DNA of 64,000 bases, taken from the NCBI GenBank assembly GCA_028713975.1, contig JAQTNE010000003.1, positions 124,001-188,000 of the forward strand, in the 5' to 3' direction. The notes under the pieces are model-generated. The model was not told where the DNA came from and searched no databases. It was given only the letters and a program-made list of their open reading frames with translations. How positions within the stretch are numbered: the first letter of the stretch is position 1; each line of letters begins with the position of its first letter. The stretch comes from Sulfuricella sp. GTDB taxonomy: Bacteria > Pseudomonadota > Gammaproteobacteria > Burkholderiales > Sulfuricellaceae. Positions 38,372 to 46,950 of this stretch are shown piece after piece. Position numbers and translations under genes: made by a program.

Positions 38372-39361
38372 ATGAGTGTGTCGAATCCTTTGAAATCTAG
38401 AAATAACGAGTATGGCTTCTATGGGCGCCTGGCTGCCGATTTTCCTTCCCAGGTTATCGTCGATGTGACCGAAGTGTGCAACCTCGCGTGCATTCACTGC
38501 CCCCATCCGGAGTTCAAGAAGTCCGAGCATTATGCCTCCCGGTATCTTGATCTTGATCTGCATCACAAGATGGTGGATGAAGTTCGTGAGCATGGTCGTG
38601 GCTCAACACAATATATTCGCTATACAAGCAGTGGCGAACCACTCGTTCACCCAAAAATTTACGACATGCTGGATTATGCGGTCAAACATTCCGGGGTATT
38701 CGTGACGCTGACCACCAACGGCTCCATCATGAAGGAGAAGCGGATCGAGAAACTGCTGACCTCGGGTTTGCACATGGTGGATATCAGTATTGATGCCATG
38801 AACCCAGAAACCTACGCCAGGATTCGTGTTAATGGTGACCTCAATGTGACGCGACAGAACGTGCTGCGATTGTTAGAGATGAAGCGCGATATTGGTGCCG
38901 AAACGCGTATCGTAGTGAGCTTTGTCGAACAGCCCCAGAATAGCGGCGAGGTGGTGGATTTCGAAAACTATTGGAAGCAGCAAGGCGCGGATTTTGTGGT
39001 GATTCGGCGGCTGCATTCGGCTGCAGGGGGAGTGGCGGGCACCGCCAATGATATGAGGGTTGGTGCAGACCGCAAGCCGTGCCTATATCCATGGGAACGG
39101 ATTATGCTGAACCCCAAGGGAGAGCTCGCTTTCTGTCCTCAGGACTGGGTGCATGGTTCGGTGTTGGGCGATTACCGCATGACGACTATCCGCGAGGTTT
39201 GGCAAGGCGATACATATAGACAATTGCGCGACGCGCATTTGGCAAACGATTTCAAGGTATTTCCGTTTTGCGGTCAATGTCCGGACTGGGCGCAGACGCG
39301 CTGGCCTGGCGAAGGGAAGAGTTATGCTGATATGGTCGCTCATTTTATTAATGATGAATAG
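38372..39361 (+). CDS. Radical SAM protein with SPASM-like C-terminal cysteines
   Basis: 329 aa. Radical SAM cluster C36-x3-C40-x2-C43 in VTEVCNLACIHCPHPEF. The C-terminal part has CLYPWERIMLNPKGELAFCPQDW and PFCGQCPDWAQTRWP, which look like auxiliary-cluster cysteines. Such proteins modify peptides, sugars or other substrates in glycan loci. A vestige with the same C-terminal signature lies at 45650. Separated by 19 bp from the aminotransferase. Confidence 0.88.
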   Translation: MSVSNPLKSRNNEYGFYGRLAADFPSQVIVDVTEVCNLACIHCPHPEFKKSEHYASRYLDLDLHHKMVDEVREHGRGSTQYIRYTSSGEPLVHPKIYDMLDYAVKHSGVFVTLTTNGSIMKEKRIEKLLTSGLHMVDISIDAMNPETYARIRVNGDLNVTRQNVLRLLEMKRDIGAETRIVVSFVEQPQNSGEVVDFENYWKQQGADFVVIRRLHSAAGGVAGTANDMRVGADRKPCLYPWERIMLNPKGELAFCPQDWVHGSVLGDYRMTTIREVWQGDTYRQLRDAHLANDFKVFPFCGQCPDWAQTRWPGEGKSYADMVAHFINDE

Positions 39362-39372
39362 GTATTAAAAAT

Positions 39373-40143
39373 ATGACAGACATTGCAGATAGACATGAGC
39401 CTGAACGGCTACAAAAAAAAGCATTGGAAAAACTATTCAGCCATACTGAACTGACTCAGTTTGAGATGTTTCGTAATTTTCCCGTGTTTACTCCGCGATA
39501 TAACATCGCGCGATTTCTTGCTCATTATGAGATTTTCAAAAAGGTGCACAAACTTCCCGGTGTGATTGTTGATCTGGGGGTTTATCGCGGCGCTTCTCTA
39601 TTCACATGGGCAAAGTTATGTGAAATATTCTGTCCTACGGATGTGCGAAAAATTGTTTATGGGTTCGATACGTTCACGGGATTTGTGGAAATTAGCAAGG
39701 AAGACGGACCGGAAAATGCATTACAGGATGTTAGACCGGGAGGGTATTTCGGCGGAGCAACTATTGAACAAGATTTGATGCTTGCCAGGGATGCTATGAA
39801 TTACGACAGACATCTTAGGCATATGGAGCGTATTGAGCTTATTAAAGGTGATGTCATTAAAACCATTCCCGAATTCACCCAAAGAAAAGGTGCCGGGTTA
39901 AGAATTGCCATACTTAATCTTGACCTTGATCTATATGAGCCGACCAAGTGCGCACTTGAGAATTTTGTTCCTTTGATGGCACCCGGCGGAATTATTATTT
40001 GTGATGAATATGCAGTGGATACCTTTGGCGGTGAAACAAAAGCTGTTGATGAGTATTTTATGGAACACTTTGGCCGTCGACCGAAACTTCAGAAATTTTC
40101 CTGGCATAGCAATCCATCGGCTTACATAAAGGTTGATTGGTGA
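39373..40143 (+). CDS. TylF/MycF-type sugar O-methyltransferase
   Basis: 256 aa SAM enzyme. SAM site VDLGVYRGASLFTWAKLCE, central GFDTFTGF, metal-site region LNLDLDLYEPTKCALENF, and GGIIICDEY. This is the macrocin O-methyltransferase (TylF) pattern. Codons use many more A/T-ending triplets than the rfb genes, as do the next two genes. Confidence 0.82.
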   Translation: MTDIADRHEPERLQKKALEKLFSHTELTQFEMFRNFPVFTPRYNIARFLAHYEIFKKVHKLPGVIVDLGVYRGASLFTWAKLCEIFCPTDVRKIVYGFDTFTGFVEISKEDGPENALQDVRPGGYFGGATIEQDLMLARDAMNYDRHLRHMERIELIKGDVIKTIPEFTQRKGAGLRIAILNLDLDLYEPTKCALENFVPLMAPGGIIICDEYAVDTFGGETKAVDEYFMEHFGRRPKLQKFSWHSNPSAYIKVDW

Positions 40144-40841
40144 AGGTAGGAATTATCCAGTCCAACTACATTCCTTGGAGAGGCTATTTCGATTTTATTG
40201 CCTCAGTCGATTTATTCCTTTTTCATGATGATCTTCAGTATACGAAGGGAGATTGGCGAAACAGAAATAAAATCAAAACAAAAAATGGGTTGAAATGGAT
40301 AACTGTTCCAGTTAATTATGCTCATACTAACCAATTGATCTGTGATACAACAATTGATTATCACCAAAAATGGTGGCGTGATCATCTGAATCAGTTTAGG
40401 GAAAACTACTTTATTGCCCCTTGTTATGGGGATATTTGCGAAATTTTAGAAAAAAGCTTACCCCGAAATATACAAACCATCTCCGAGTTGAATATTTCGC
40501 TTATTAAAAATATTTGTGGTTACCTTAAAATAAATACGCCAATGTTAATGACCTCTGAATTCGAGCCGGAAGGAAGTAAATCAGAGAGGCTTGTCTCAAT
40601 TCTTAGGAAAGCAGGGGCTAGTACGTATGTTTCTGGACCAGCCGCCGATGGCTATCTTGAAAAAGAGTTATTCAAAAAATCGGGCATCTGTATTGAATAT
40701 AAAAGCTATGATTATCCAGAGTATCCTCAGCTGCACGGTGCCTTTGAGCCGAGAGTGACAGTTCTGGACGTTATTGCCAACTGTGGTGAAAAGGCTAGTC
40801 AGCTAAGCAAGAGCCTGACACCTAACAAACTGGTGGCCTGA
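40140..40841 (+). CDS. WbqC-family protein
   Basis: 233 aa starting at the GTG at 40140, which overlaps the previous stop (GTGA). N-terminal VGIIQSNYIPWRGYFDFIASVDLFLFHDDLQYTKGDWRNRNKIK is the WbqC signature, later YVSGPAADGYL. WbqC proteins are found in O-antigen clusters; biochemical role unknown, perhaps acyl or amino-acid transfer. AT-rich. Confidence 0.85.
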   Translation: MKVGIIQSNYIPWRGYFDFIASVDLFLFHDDLQYTKGDWRNRNKIKTKNGLKWITVPVNYAHTNQLICDTTIDYHQKWWRDHLNQFRENYFIAPCYGDICEILEKSLPRNIQTISELNISLIKNICGYLKINTPMLMTSEFEPEGSKSERLVSILRKAGASTYVSGPAADGYLEKELFKKSGICIEYKSYDYPEYPQLHGAFEPRVTVLDVIANCGEKASQLSKSLTPNKLVA

Positions 40842-40889
40842 GTTTCAACAGAGGGCGGTTTGATTTGCGCCTATCAATAGAGTATCCGC

Positions 40890-41849
40890 ATGCTTACTAA
40901 AATATTTTCTATTGTTGTGCCAGTCTATCAGAATGCAGGCAATTTGCCCTTTACTATGCCGACACTATTGGCCATGCAAAAGCAGTTGCCTGAATGGAAA
41001 CTGGAATTGGTTTTCGTCGATGACGGATCAACTGATGGCTCTTATAAATTGCTGGCTGAATTTGCCCTGGATAATCCTGAACAAGTTAAGGTGGTCAAAC
41101 TCACTAGGAATTTTGGGCAGAATCCGGCAATTCAAGCGGGATTACTTTATGCCACTGGTGATTGCGTTGGGATTGTTTCGGCTGATTTGCAAGAACCCTG
41201 CGAATATTTTTTGGACATGCTCAAAGAATGGAAGCTTGGCGCCAAATTTGTAATCGGCGAACGAGTTGTGCGTGAAGAAAATTGGTGGCATCGTAATATT
41301 TCGGGTTTTTATTGGAGGCTGATTCGGCGTGCTGCTTTCCCGGAACTTCCCGAAATGGGCTATGACTTCTGCCTGTTGGACAGGCAAGTCGTCGAGAATA
41401 TTAACCATATCCGTGAGAAAAATTCGCCGATATTTATCCTTTTATATTGGCTTGGATACAAACCGGTACGCTTGCCTATAATTAGAAAAAAACGTGAGGT
41501 AGGGCGCTCTCAATGGCGGCTTATTAAGAAGATTCAGCTTGCCATTGATACCCTGATAGGCTTTACTTATTTGCCTAGCCGATTGATAACACTGATGAGC
41601 TTTTCAGCTTCTTTTTTTGCCCTGGTGTATTTGTTGTTTCTTCTTTATCGATGGCACAGCACTGGAGCTGCCCCCTTGGGTTGGATGACGGTTGTCGGTC
41701 TACTGGTGTTGTTTGGCGCCTTGATTTTATTCGCTCTCGGTATTATCAGTGAATATCTACTCAGAATTCTCGATGAGAGCCGCAAACGCCCTCCCTTTGT
41801 AGTGGACGCGGTAATGGGTTCCTTGGAGGGGGGGCAGCACAGACGGTAA
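40890..41849 (+). CDS. Membrane glycosyltransferase, DPM1/ArnC-like GT2
   Basis: 319 aa. GT2 core FSIVVPVYQNAGNL, VFVDDGSTDGS, SADLQEP, GERVVREENWW, REVGRSQWRLIKK, then two C-terminal TM spans (SFFALVYLLFLLY, VGLLVLFGALILFALGIISEYLL). It should transfer a sugar to undecaprenyl-P or a lipid-linked glycan. AT-rich like the two genes before it. Confidence 0.88.
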   Translation: MLTKIFSIVVPVYQNAGNLPFTMPTLLAMQKQLPEWKLELVFVDDGSTDGSYKLLAEFALDNPEQVKVVKLTRNFGQNPAIQAGLLYATGDCVGIVSADLQEPCEYFLDMLKEWKLGAKFVIGERVVREENWWHRNISGFYWRLIRRAAFPELPEMGYDFCLLDRQVVENINHIREKNSPIFILLYWLGYKPVRLPIIRKKREVGRSQWRLIKKIQLAIDTLIGFTYLPSRLITLMSFSASFFALVYLLFLLYRWHSTGAAPLGWMTVVGLLVLFGALILFALGIISEYLLRILDESRKRPPFVVDAVMGSLEGGQHRR

Positions 41850-41992
41850 TGGCACAAAAACATTTAACAGGTCGTAGTGGACACGCAGACTCCATTCCTT
41901 TTGCCAGGCAGTACACTATTGACCTTCCTTTTATTATTCAGCCCGGATTCGACAAGCACAAACTGTGCGTTGTAAGAGCGGCTTGCGGTTAA
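41849..41992 (+). CDS. Small ORF coupled to the GT2 gene, unknown
   Basis: ATG at 41849 overlaps the GT2 stop (TAATG) and runs 47 codons to TAA (MAQKHLTGRSGHADSIPFARQ...). No family recognised and no own ribosome-binding site, so it would depend on coupling. The 195-bp gap before the next methyltransferase contains nothing else. It may be chance or an N-terminal vestige. Confidence 0.25.
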   Translation: MAQKHLTGRSGHADSIPFARQYTIDLPFIIQPGFDKHKLCVVRAACG

Positions 41993-42044
41993 TGCCGGGA
42001 ACTTCCGGCGAACCAGAGATCATTTATGACTAGCAAGTTTAAAT

Positions 42045-42806
42045 ATGAGGAACCCGTTGGTGGAAACTGAAGCATATAGTATTGCTGCGGATGTTGAGGA
42101 GGAGCACTGGTGGTTTTGCGGGCGCCGCGCCATCCTTCGCTCTGTACTAAATAAGCTGCTGCCCCCGAGTGATGTCCCACGTAGAATCCTCGAGGTCGGT
42201 TGCGGCAATGGCGGCAATCTCCCATTGCTTGCAGAATATGGGCAGGTTACTGCGGTGGAACTCGATGACAAGGCCAGGATGCGTGCAGCCGAACGCGGTG
42301 TGGCGCAAGTGGAAAAAGGCTGGCTGCCCGACGGGCTGCCGTTTAATGCGCCTACATTCGATTTGATTCTGGCGCTTGACGTGGTGGAGCATGTGGATGA
42401 CGATTCTGGCTCTATACGCGCGCTGCAAAAGATACTTAATCCGGGTGGAATGCTTGTCATAACGGTGCCCGCTTATCAGTGGCTATGGAGCGAGCACGAC
42501 GAACTGAACCATCACAAGCGACGCTATAGTCTTGCCCAGTGCAAGAAATTGCTTGCCGGAAACGGGCTCAATGTGCGCTATGCGACGTATTTTAATTCCT
42601 TGCTATTTCCGCTCGCCGTGTCGCACATAAAGCTCCATAAGTACTTCAGTAATGACCCTTACGGTGCCTTGCGCACCCCACCATCTTTTATCAATCAATT
42701 ATTGTTATCGGCGTTTGCTCTGGAATCCCGCCTGATACCCGGTATTTCAATGCCATGCGGCATTTCAATTCTCCTGTGCGCTACGCGCATGGATGCTGTC
42801 AAATGA
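42045..42806 (+). CDS. Class I SAM-dependent methyltransferase
   Basis: 253 aa. N-terminal EEEHWWFCGRRAIL, SAM motif ILEVGCGNGGNLPLLAEYG, acidic post-I AVELDDKARM, motif II LILALDVVEHVDDD and GGMLVITVPAYQWLWSEHDELNHHKRRY. This subtype is common in glycan loci and also has members near GT39 proteins. Target unknown. Confidence 0.8.
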   Translation: MRNPLVETEAYSIAADVEEEHWWFCGRRAILRSVLNKLLPPSDVPRRILEVGCGNGGNLPLLAEYGQVTAVELDDKARMRAAERGVAQVEKGWLPDGLPFNAPTFDLILALDVVEHVDDDSGSIRALQKILNPGGMLVITVPAYQWLWSEHDELNHHKRRYSLAQCKKLLAGNGLNVRYATYFNSLLFPLAVSHIKLHKYFSNDPYGALRTPPSFINQLLLSAFALESRLIPGISMPCGISILLCATRMDAVK

Positions 42807-42883
42807 GCTGCATTTTAATCATACAATATTCGGTACCGCAGGGTTCTGCTTGGACGAACTGTTAATAATTTTACCTGGAAAGG

Positions 42884-44548
42884 GTGGTAGCTTTGGCATT
42901 GTTTTTTTCGCAACGCGGCCTCAAATCAAGGAGGGAATCCTCAGAACGAGGCATGCTTGATCGGCGCCCGCTCCTGTTTTTACTGATTGCGCTGACTGTG
43001 TTCGCGGGCATGCTACGGTTTTACCTGCTGGGGCAAAGAAGCCTGTTTCTGGATGAAGGGTGGCTGGTTGAATTTGGGCGCGTCCCCTTCTGGGATGTGC
43101 TCAATGGGAAGGCTACGGCTGTACCCCAAGTAATTTTTCCATATATGCTGACTGCGCTGGGGAATGTTTTTGGCTATTCCGAATTTTCGATAAGATTTCT
43201 GCCCGCGCTTGCGGGCACCCTGCTGGTTCCGGCCACTTTTCTTTTGGCGCGCCTTTTTCTTGCCCGGCGGCAATCGCTTCTCGTTGCGGCGCTGGTTGCC
43301 ATCAGCCCAATAGCGATAGCCTATTCGCAAGAGGCGGCGAATTACAGCTTGGGGGTGTTGCTGGCTACGGTTTATCTCTGGTGTTTTATCCGGTTCTTGC
43401 GCACCGGTGACAAAAAACTGCTGTTGTCCTTCATCGCTATTGCCACTCTGTCCGTATACCTGCATCTCTACCATCTGTTTATCGTATTTGCTTTGGGTGT
43501 TAGCTGCATCTTCCACAGGAAAAGACCGAGGCTTTGTTTGGCGGTTCTGATCGCCGCAGGGATTGTGGTAGTCCTGTCTGTGCCGGCGATGTACCTGAAT
43601 TATAGGATTCTGGCATCGATGGGTGGGCACTATTCGGCGAACGAACTTACCCTGTCTTTCGCGAAGATATACGGATTCGTCAAGCAGATCGTGTTTTCGT
43701 GGCTCCACGGCCCACTGGATTCTATTTATGTTCCACAATCCTTATTTTTATATGAGCCGCCGCTATCCCGGGTTGTTTTTTACGGCCAACCGCTCTCCGC
43801 GGTTATTTTGTTTTCTGTTTTCGCCTGGGTCGTCGGGTACAACCTGGTGCGTGCGAATAAGGACGTTGCGATCCTGCTGACCGTAATCGCGATTTATTGT
43901 GCGGCCGCAATTTTTCTGGCCACCAAGGCCAATCATTTGTTCGAACGATATTTCCTGGTTTTGCAGCCGCTGTTTTATATCCTGCTGGTGAGAAGTTTTA
44001 TGCCTCCCTGGCGTAGCAAGCGGGCCAATTTATTTGCGCTTGGGTTGGTTGCCCTCCTGATCGCACATTTTGCAGTAACCTGGAGCCAAAATTACGATAA
44101 ACCCCTCTGGAACAGTGACTGGAAAACGGCTACCCGGCTATTGAGAAAGTCGATAGGCGAACTTGGGCCAAGGCAGAGCTTTACGATTCTGGTGCCGGTG
44201 AATTACGAGTCGGTCATAACCCGGTTTTACCTGCCGGATTTGCGCGACAAAATATTATGGGACGATGAGTACCAAGCCTACACGTATAATCCGCAACTTG
44301 TTTTTCTAAAACTCGACGCCATGAGGCAATATAACCTGAGGCTGCTGTCAACACCGCTTGTGAGCAAGAGCGATGTGGTTTACGTCCTGACGGAGCGTGG
44401 GCGCGATCAAATTTCCTACATTGCCGAGAAGCTCTCGGATCATTTCTGCCTTGCGGGTGTTTCCGGGACTAATGCACGGCTCTATATGTTTAAACGGTAC
44501 GATACTTCCAAGACCTCCGGGGTGAGTCCAGAGTGTGTGCCGAAATAG
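42884..44548 (+). CDS. GT39/ArnT-like membrane glycosyltransferase
   Basis: 554 aa polytopic protein; start GTG 42884, or ATG 42953. The DE motif in SLFLDEGWLVEFG lies in the first periplasmic loop as in ArnT/PMT enzymes. At least nine hydrophobic spans follow (LLVPATFLLARLFLA, LLATVYLWCFIRFL, ...), then a ~160-aa soluble tail. It should transfer a sugar from a polyprenyl carrier in the periplasm. Not tied to a particular acceptor. Confidence 0.8.
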   Translation: MVALALFFSQRGLKSRRESSERGMLDRRPLLFLLIALTVFAGMLRFYLLGQRSLFLDEGWLVEFGRVPFWDVLNGKATAVPQVIFPYMLTALGNVFGYSEFSIRFLPALAGTLLVPATFLLARLFLARRQSLLVAALVAISPIAIAYSQEAANYSLGVLLATVYLWCFIRFLRTGDKKLLLSFIAIATLSVYLHLYHLFIVFALGVSCIFHRKRPRLCLAVLIAAGIVVVLSVPAMYLNYRILASMGGHYSANELTLSFAKIYGFVKQIVFSWLHGPLDSIYVPQSLFLYEPPLSRVVFYGQPLSAVILFSVFAWVVGYNLVRANKDVAILLTVIAIYCAAAIFLATKANHLFERYFLVLQPLFYILLVRSFMPPWRSKRANLFALGLVALLIAHFAVTWSQNYDKPLWNSDWKTATRLLRKSIGELGPRQSFTILVPVNYESVITRFYLPDLRDKILWDDEYQAYTYNPQLVFLKLDAMRQYNLRLLSTPLVSKSDVVYVLTERGRDQISYIAEKLSDHFCLAGVSGTNARLYMFKRYDTSKTSGVSPECVPK

Positions 44549-44591
44549 TTTGCCCACACAAAATCAATAGAGGCGAAAGGATTAAAGAACG

Positions 44592-45416
44592 ATGAAATAC
44601 TTTGACTTGACAGGCAGGATTGCCCTTATTACAGGGGGTGCCGGACTGCTTGGGGTTAAACATGCATCGGCATTGCTGGCACACGGCGCAACGGTTGTTA
44701 TCACCGATGTCAACCGGGACGCGGTTCAGAATGCCATTGCGGTCCTGGGCCAGGAATATCCGACGGACAGAATGGTTGCCCATGTGATGGATGTCACGGA
44801 CTTGTCTTCCATTCAGTCCGTGCATGAATCGCTGCTCAAGAGCCATGGGGGCGTAAGCATCCTGGTCAATAATGCGGCCATAGACCCCAAAGTCAAGGGC
44901 GGCGCCGGCATCATGGAAACTTCCCGGCTGGAAAATTTTCCACTGGATCAATGGAACTTCCAGCTTGATGTCGGCCTGACCGGGGCTTTTCTCTGCACCC
45001 AGGTTTTTGGAACATGGATGGCGAGTAATGGCGGTGGTGTGATACTGAATATCGCTTCCGATCTTTCCGTGTTTGCTCCGGATCAGCGGCTGTACCGTAA
45101 GGAGGGCTTGCCGGAGCATCTTCAACCGGTGAAGCCGGTTACTTATTCGGTGATCAAGGCCGGCCTGATCGGCCTGACCCGTTATACCGCCGGATATTGG
45201 GCCGGCAATGGGGTGCGGGTTAATGCACTGTCTCCGGGCGGGGTCTATAACGGTCAGTCGGATGAATTCGTGTCCCGTCTCACTAATCTTATTCCGATGG
45301 GACGGATGGCGGAAGCTGACGAATATGTGGCTGCAGTGCAGTTTCTGTGTTCGGATGCTTCCAAATACATGACGGGGCAAAATATCGTAATGGATGGCGG
45401 AAGGTCGATTTTGTGA
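44592..45416 (+). CDS. Short-chain dehydrogenase/reductase
   Basis: 274 aa SDR. ITGGAGLLGVKHASAL (cofactor), NNAAIDPKVKGG, YSVIKAGLIGLTRYTAGYW (Y-x3-K), MTGQNIVMDGGRSIL. Longer active-site lid (RLYRKEGLPEHLQ) than the SDRs at 35306 and 57815. Function in sugar modification inferred from context. A 475-bp gap follows, holding a hairpin and a vestigial coding stretch. Confidence 0.85.
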   Translation: MKYFDLTGRIALITGGAGLLGVKHASALLAHGATVVITDVNRDAVQNAIAVLGQEYPTDRMVAHVMDVTDLSSIQSVHESLLKSHGGVSILVNNAAIDPKVKGGAGIMETSRLENFPLDQWNFQLDVGLTGAFLCTQVFGTWMASNGGGVILNIASDLSVFAPDQRLYRKEGLPEHLQPVKPVTYSVIKAGLIGLTRYTAGYWAGNGVRVNALSPGGVYNGQSDEFVSRLTNLIPMGRMAEADEYVAAVQFLCSDASKYMTGQNIVMDGGRSIL

Positions 45417-45568
45417 AACGGTTTCTGATTGCCACCGCGTGGGAAGGAACTGGGCATGATGATGGGCCTGCTTTGTTTCTTGGCGAATAGTGCCCTTTAT
45501 TTTCGTTGGGAACGCTGGTTGGCGCTGAATGCCGAGGTGCTGTCTTGCTATTGAGATGACCGCGCCAA

Positions 45569-45601
45569 GCTTCATGCAGGTTATTAGTACCTGCATGAAG
45601 C
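45569..45601. other. 13-bp stem hairpin in the gap after the SDR gene
   Basis: gcttcatgcaggt at 45569 pairs perfectly with acctgcatgaagc ending at 45601, loop tattagt. No T-run follows, so it is not a classical terminator. The rest of 45417-45650 holds only a 32-codon ATG ORF (MMMGLLCFLANSALYF...) that I do not support as a gene. Confidence 0.5.
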
Positions 45602-45649
45602 GGCTGCTTTCGAGACTTAACTGGAGGGATGTGGGAGCCGATGAAGTAG

Positions 45650-45892
45650 TTTTCGCAGATTGCATTCTGCCCGACCGATTGGACTCTTGGCTCAACTATT
45701 ATTGATTATCAAACTACGACTATTGCCGAAATGTGGCAAAGCGAGTTCTACCAAAAGCATCGACAAGCCAATATGACAAAAAATTATAAAACGTATAAAT
45801 TTTGCGGTCAGTGCCCGGACTGGAAGCAGGCGCGCTGGCCGGATGAGGGGCATGGCTACGTCGATTTGATCAAGAAAATGAAGCCATCATAA
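45650..45892 (+). pseudogene. Vestigial C-terminus of a radical SAM/SPASM protein
   Basis: An open frame without a start, after TAG at 45647, reads IAFCPTDWTLGSTI...TTIAEMWQ..., then KFCGQCPDWKQARWPDEGHGY to TAA at 45890. It lines up with the C-terminal part of the radical SAM gene at 38372 (LAFCPQDW, FCGQCPDWAQTRWPGEGKSY). The N-terminal part with the CxxxCxxC motif is gone. The TAA overlaps the ATG of the next DegT gene (TAATG). This shows that a second such gene once stood in this operon. Confidence 0.8.
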
Positions 45893-46938
45893 TGGAACAA
45901 ATCCTGCATTCCAAGCCTTGGATCGCAGAGTCCGACATAGAAGCGGTTTCGGCCATTTTGTCGTCGTCCATGCTCGCGCAAGGCGAGCGCACTCGCATGT
46001 TAGAGCACAGGCTGGCATCATGGTTGAATGCGGTGGATGGTGTCGGTGTCGCTTCCGGTTCGTCTGGGGTCGTGCTGGCGCTACACGGGCTTATGATTGG
46101 GGACGGCGATGAGGTCATCCTCCCAACTTATGTGTGCAGATCATTACTGGAGGCCGTGCTTGCTTCGCGCGCGACCCCGGTGCTGTGCGATGTCGGCTGG
46201 GATTGGGTAATGACAGCGAACGACGCCAAGCGTGTCGTCAGCACCAAGACCCGCGCCATTGTGGTTCCCCACATCTATGGAATTTTCGCCGACATAGACT
46301 CCTTTCGAACACTCGGGGTGCCGATCATTGAAGATTGTGCACAGGCGCTGGATGCACCCGGAATACGGTCGGCGAAGGGCGACGTTACATTGCTATCCTT
46401 TCACCCCACGAAATGCCTGACATCGGGCGAAGGCGGTATGGTTATTTCTTCAGATGCGAATATCCTGGAAAGGATGCGCGCATACCGCGATGGTAGCGAC
46501 ACTGGTTACAAAGCACGTTTTTTTTCCCCACTGTCGGATATTTTGGCTAGCCTCGCGCTGGCGCAGCTTGACCGGTATGAGGAAGGTCTTTCGCGTCGAC
46601 AGCAGATTGCCTCCACCTACATGGCTGCGATTGAATCGTGTTGTCCTAACGTCTTGAATCGAGGTGCGCTGGGCAACAGTATGTTTTTCAGGTTTCCGCT
46701 ACGCGTTCGTGGTGGCCTTGATGAGTGCCAGCAGGCATTCGCTGATTTAGGAATCCAAGTACGAAAGGGGGTCGATGCTCTCCTTCACCGAGGGATGGGT
46801 CAGGCCGATCAGGCGTTTCCGGTCGCAGTGGAACTTTTTGAGACGACCATCTCCATCCCCATCTATCCCGCTCTTTCCCGCAGCCAGGAATTGCAATGCA
46901 TTAAAGCGGTTACGCAAGTGCTGTCGTGCCTTCACTAA
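45892..46938 (+). CDS. DegT-family aminotransferase
   Basis: 348 aa PLP enzyme. PLP lysine K174 in LSFHPTKCLTSGEGGMVISS, and VASGSSGVVLALHGLMIGDGDEVILPTYVCRS. Shorter and divergent from the one at 37201. Probable nucleotide-sugar aminotransferase. Its start overlaps the stop of the radical SAM vestige. Confidence 0.85.
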   Translation: MEQILHSKPWIAESDIEAVSAILSSSMLAQGERTRMLEHRLASWLNAVDGVGVASGSSGVVLALHGLMIGDGDEVILPTYVCRSLLEAVLASRATPVLCDVGWDWVMTANDAKRVVSTKTRAIVVPHIYGIFADIDSFRTLGVPIIEDCAQALDAPGIRSAKGDVTLLSFHPTKCLTSGEGGMVISSDANILERMRAYRDGSDTGYKARFFSPLSDILASLALAQLDRYEEGLSRRQQIASTYMAAIESCCPNVLNRGALGNSMFFRFPLRVRGGLDECQQAFADLGIQVRKGVDALLHRGMGQADQAFPVAVELFETTISIPIYPALSRSQELQCIKAVTQVLSCLH

Positions 46939-46950
46939 TCGCTTAAGCAG

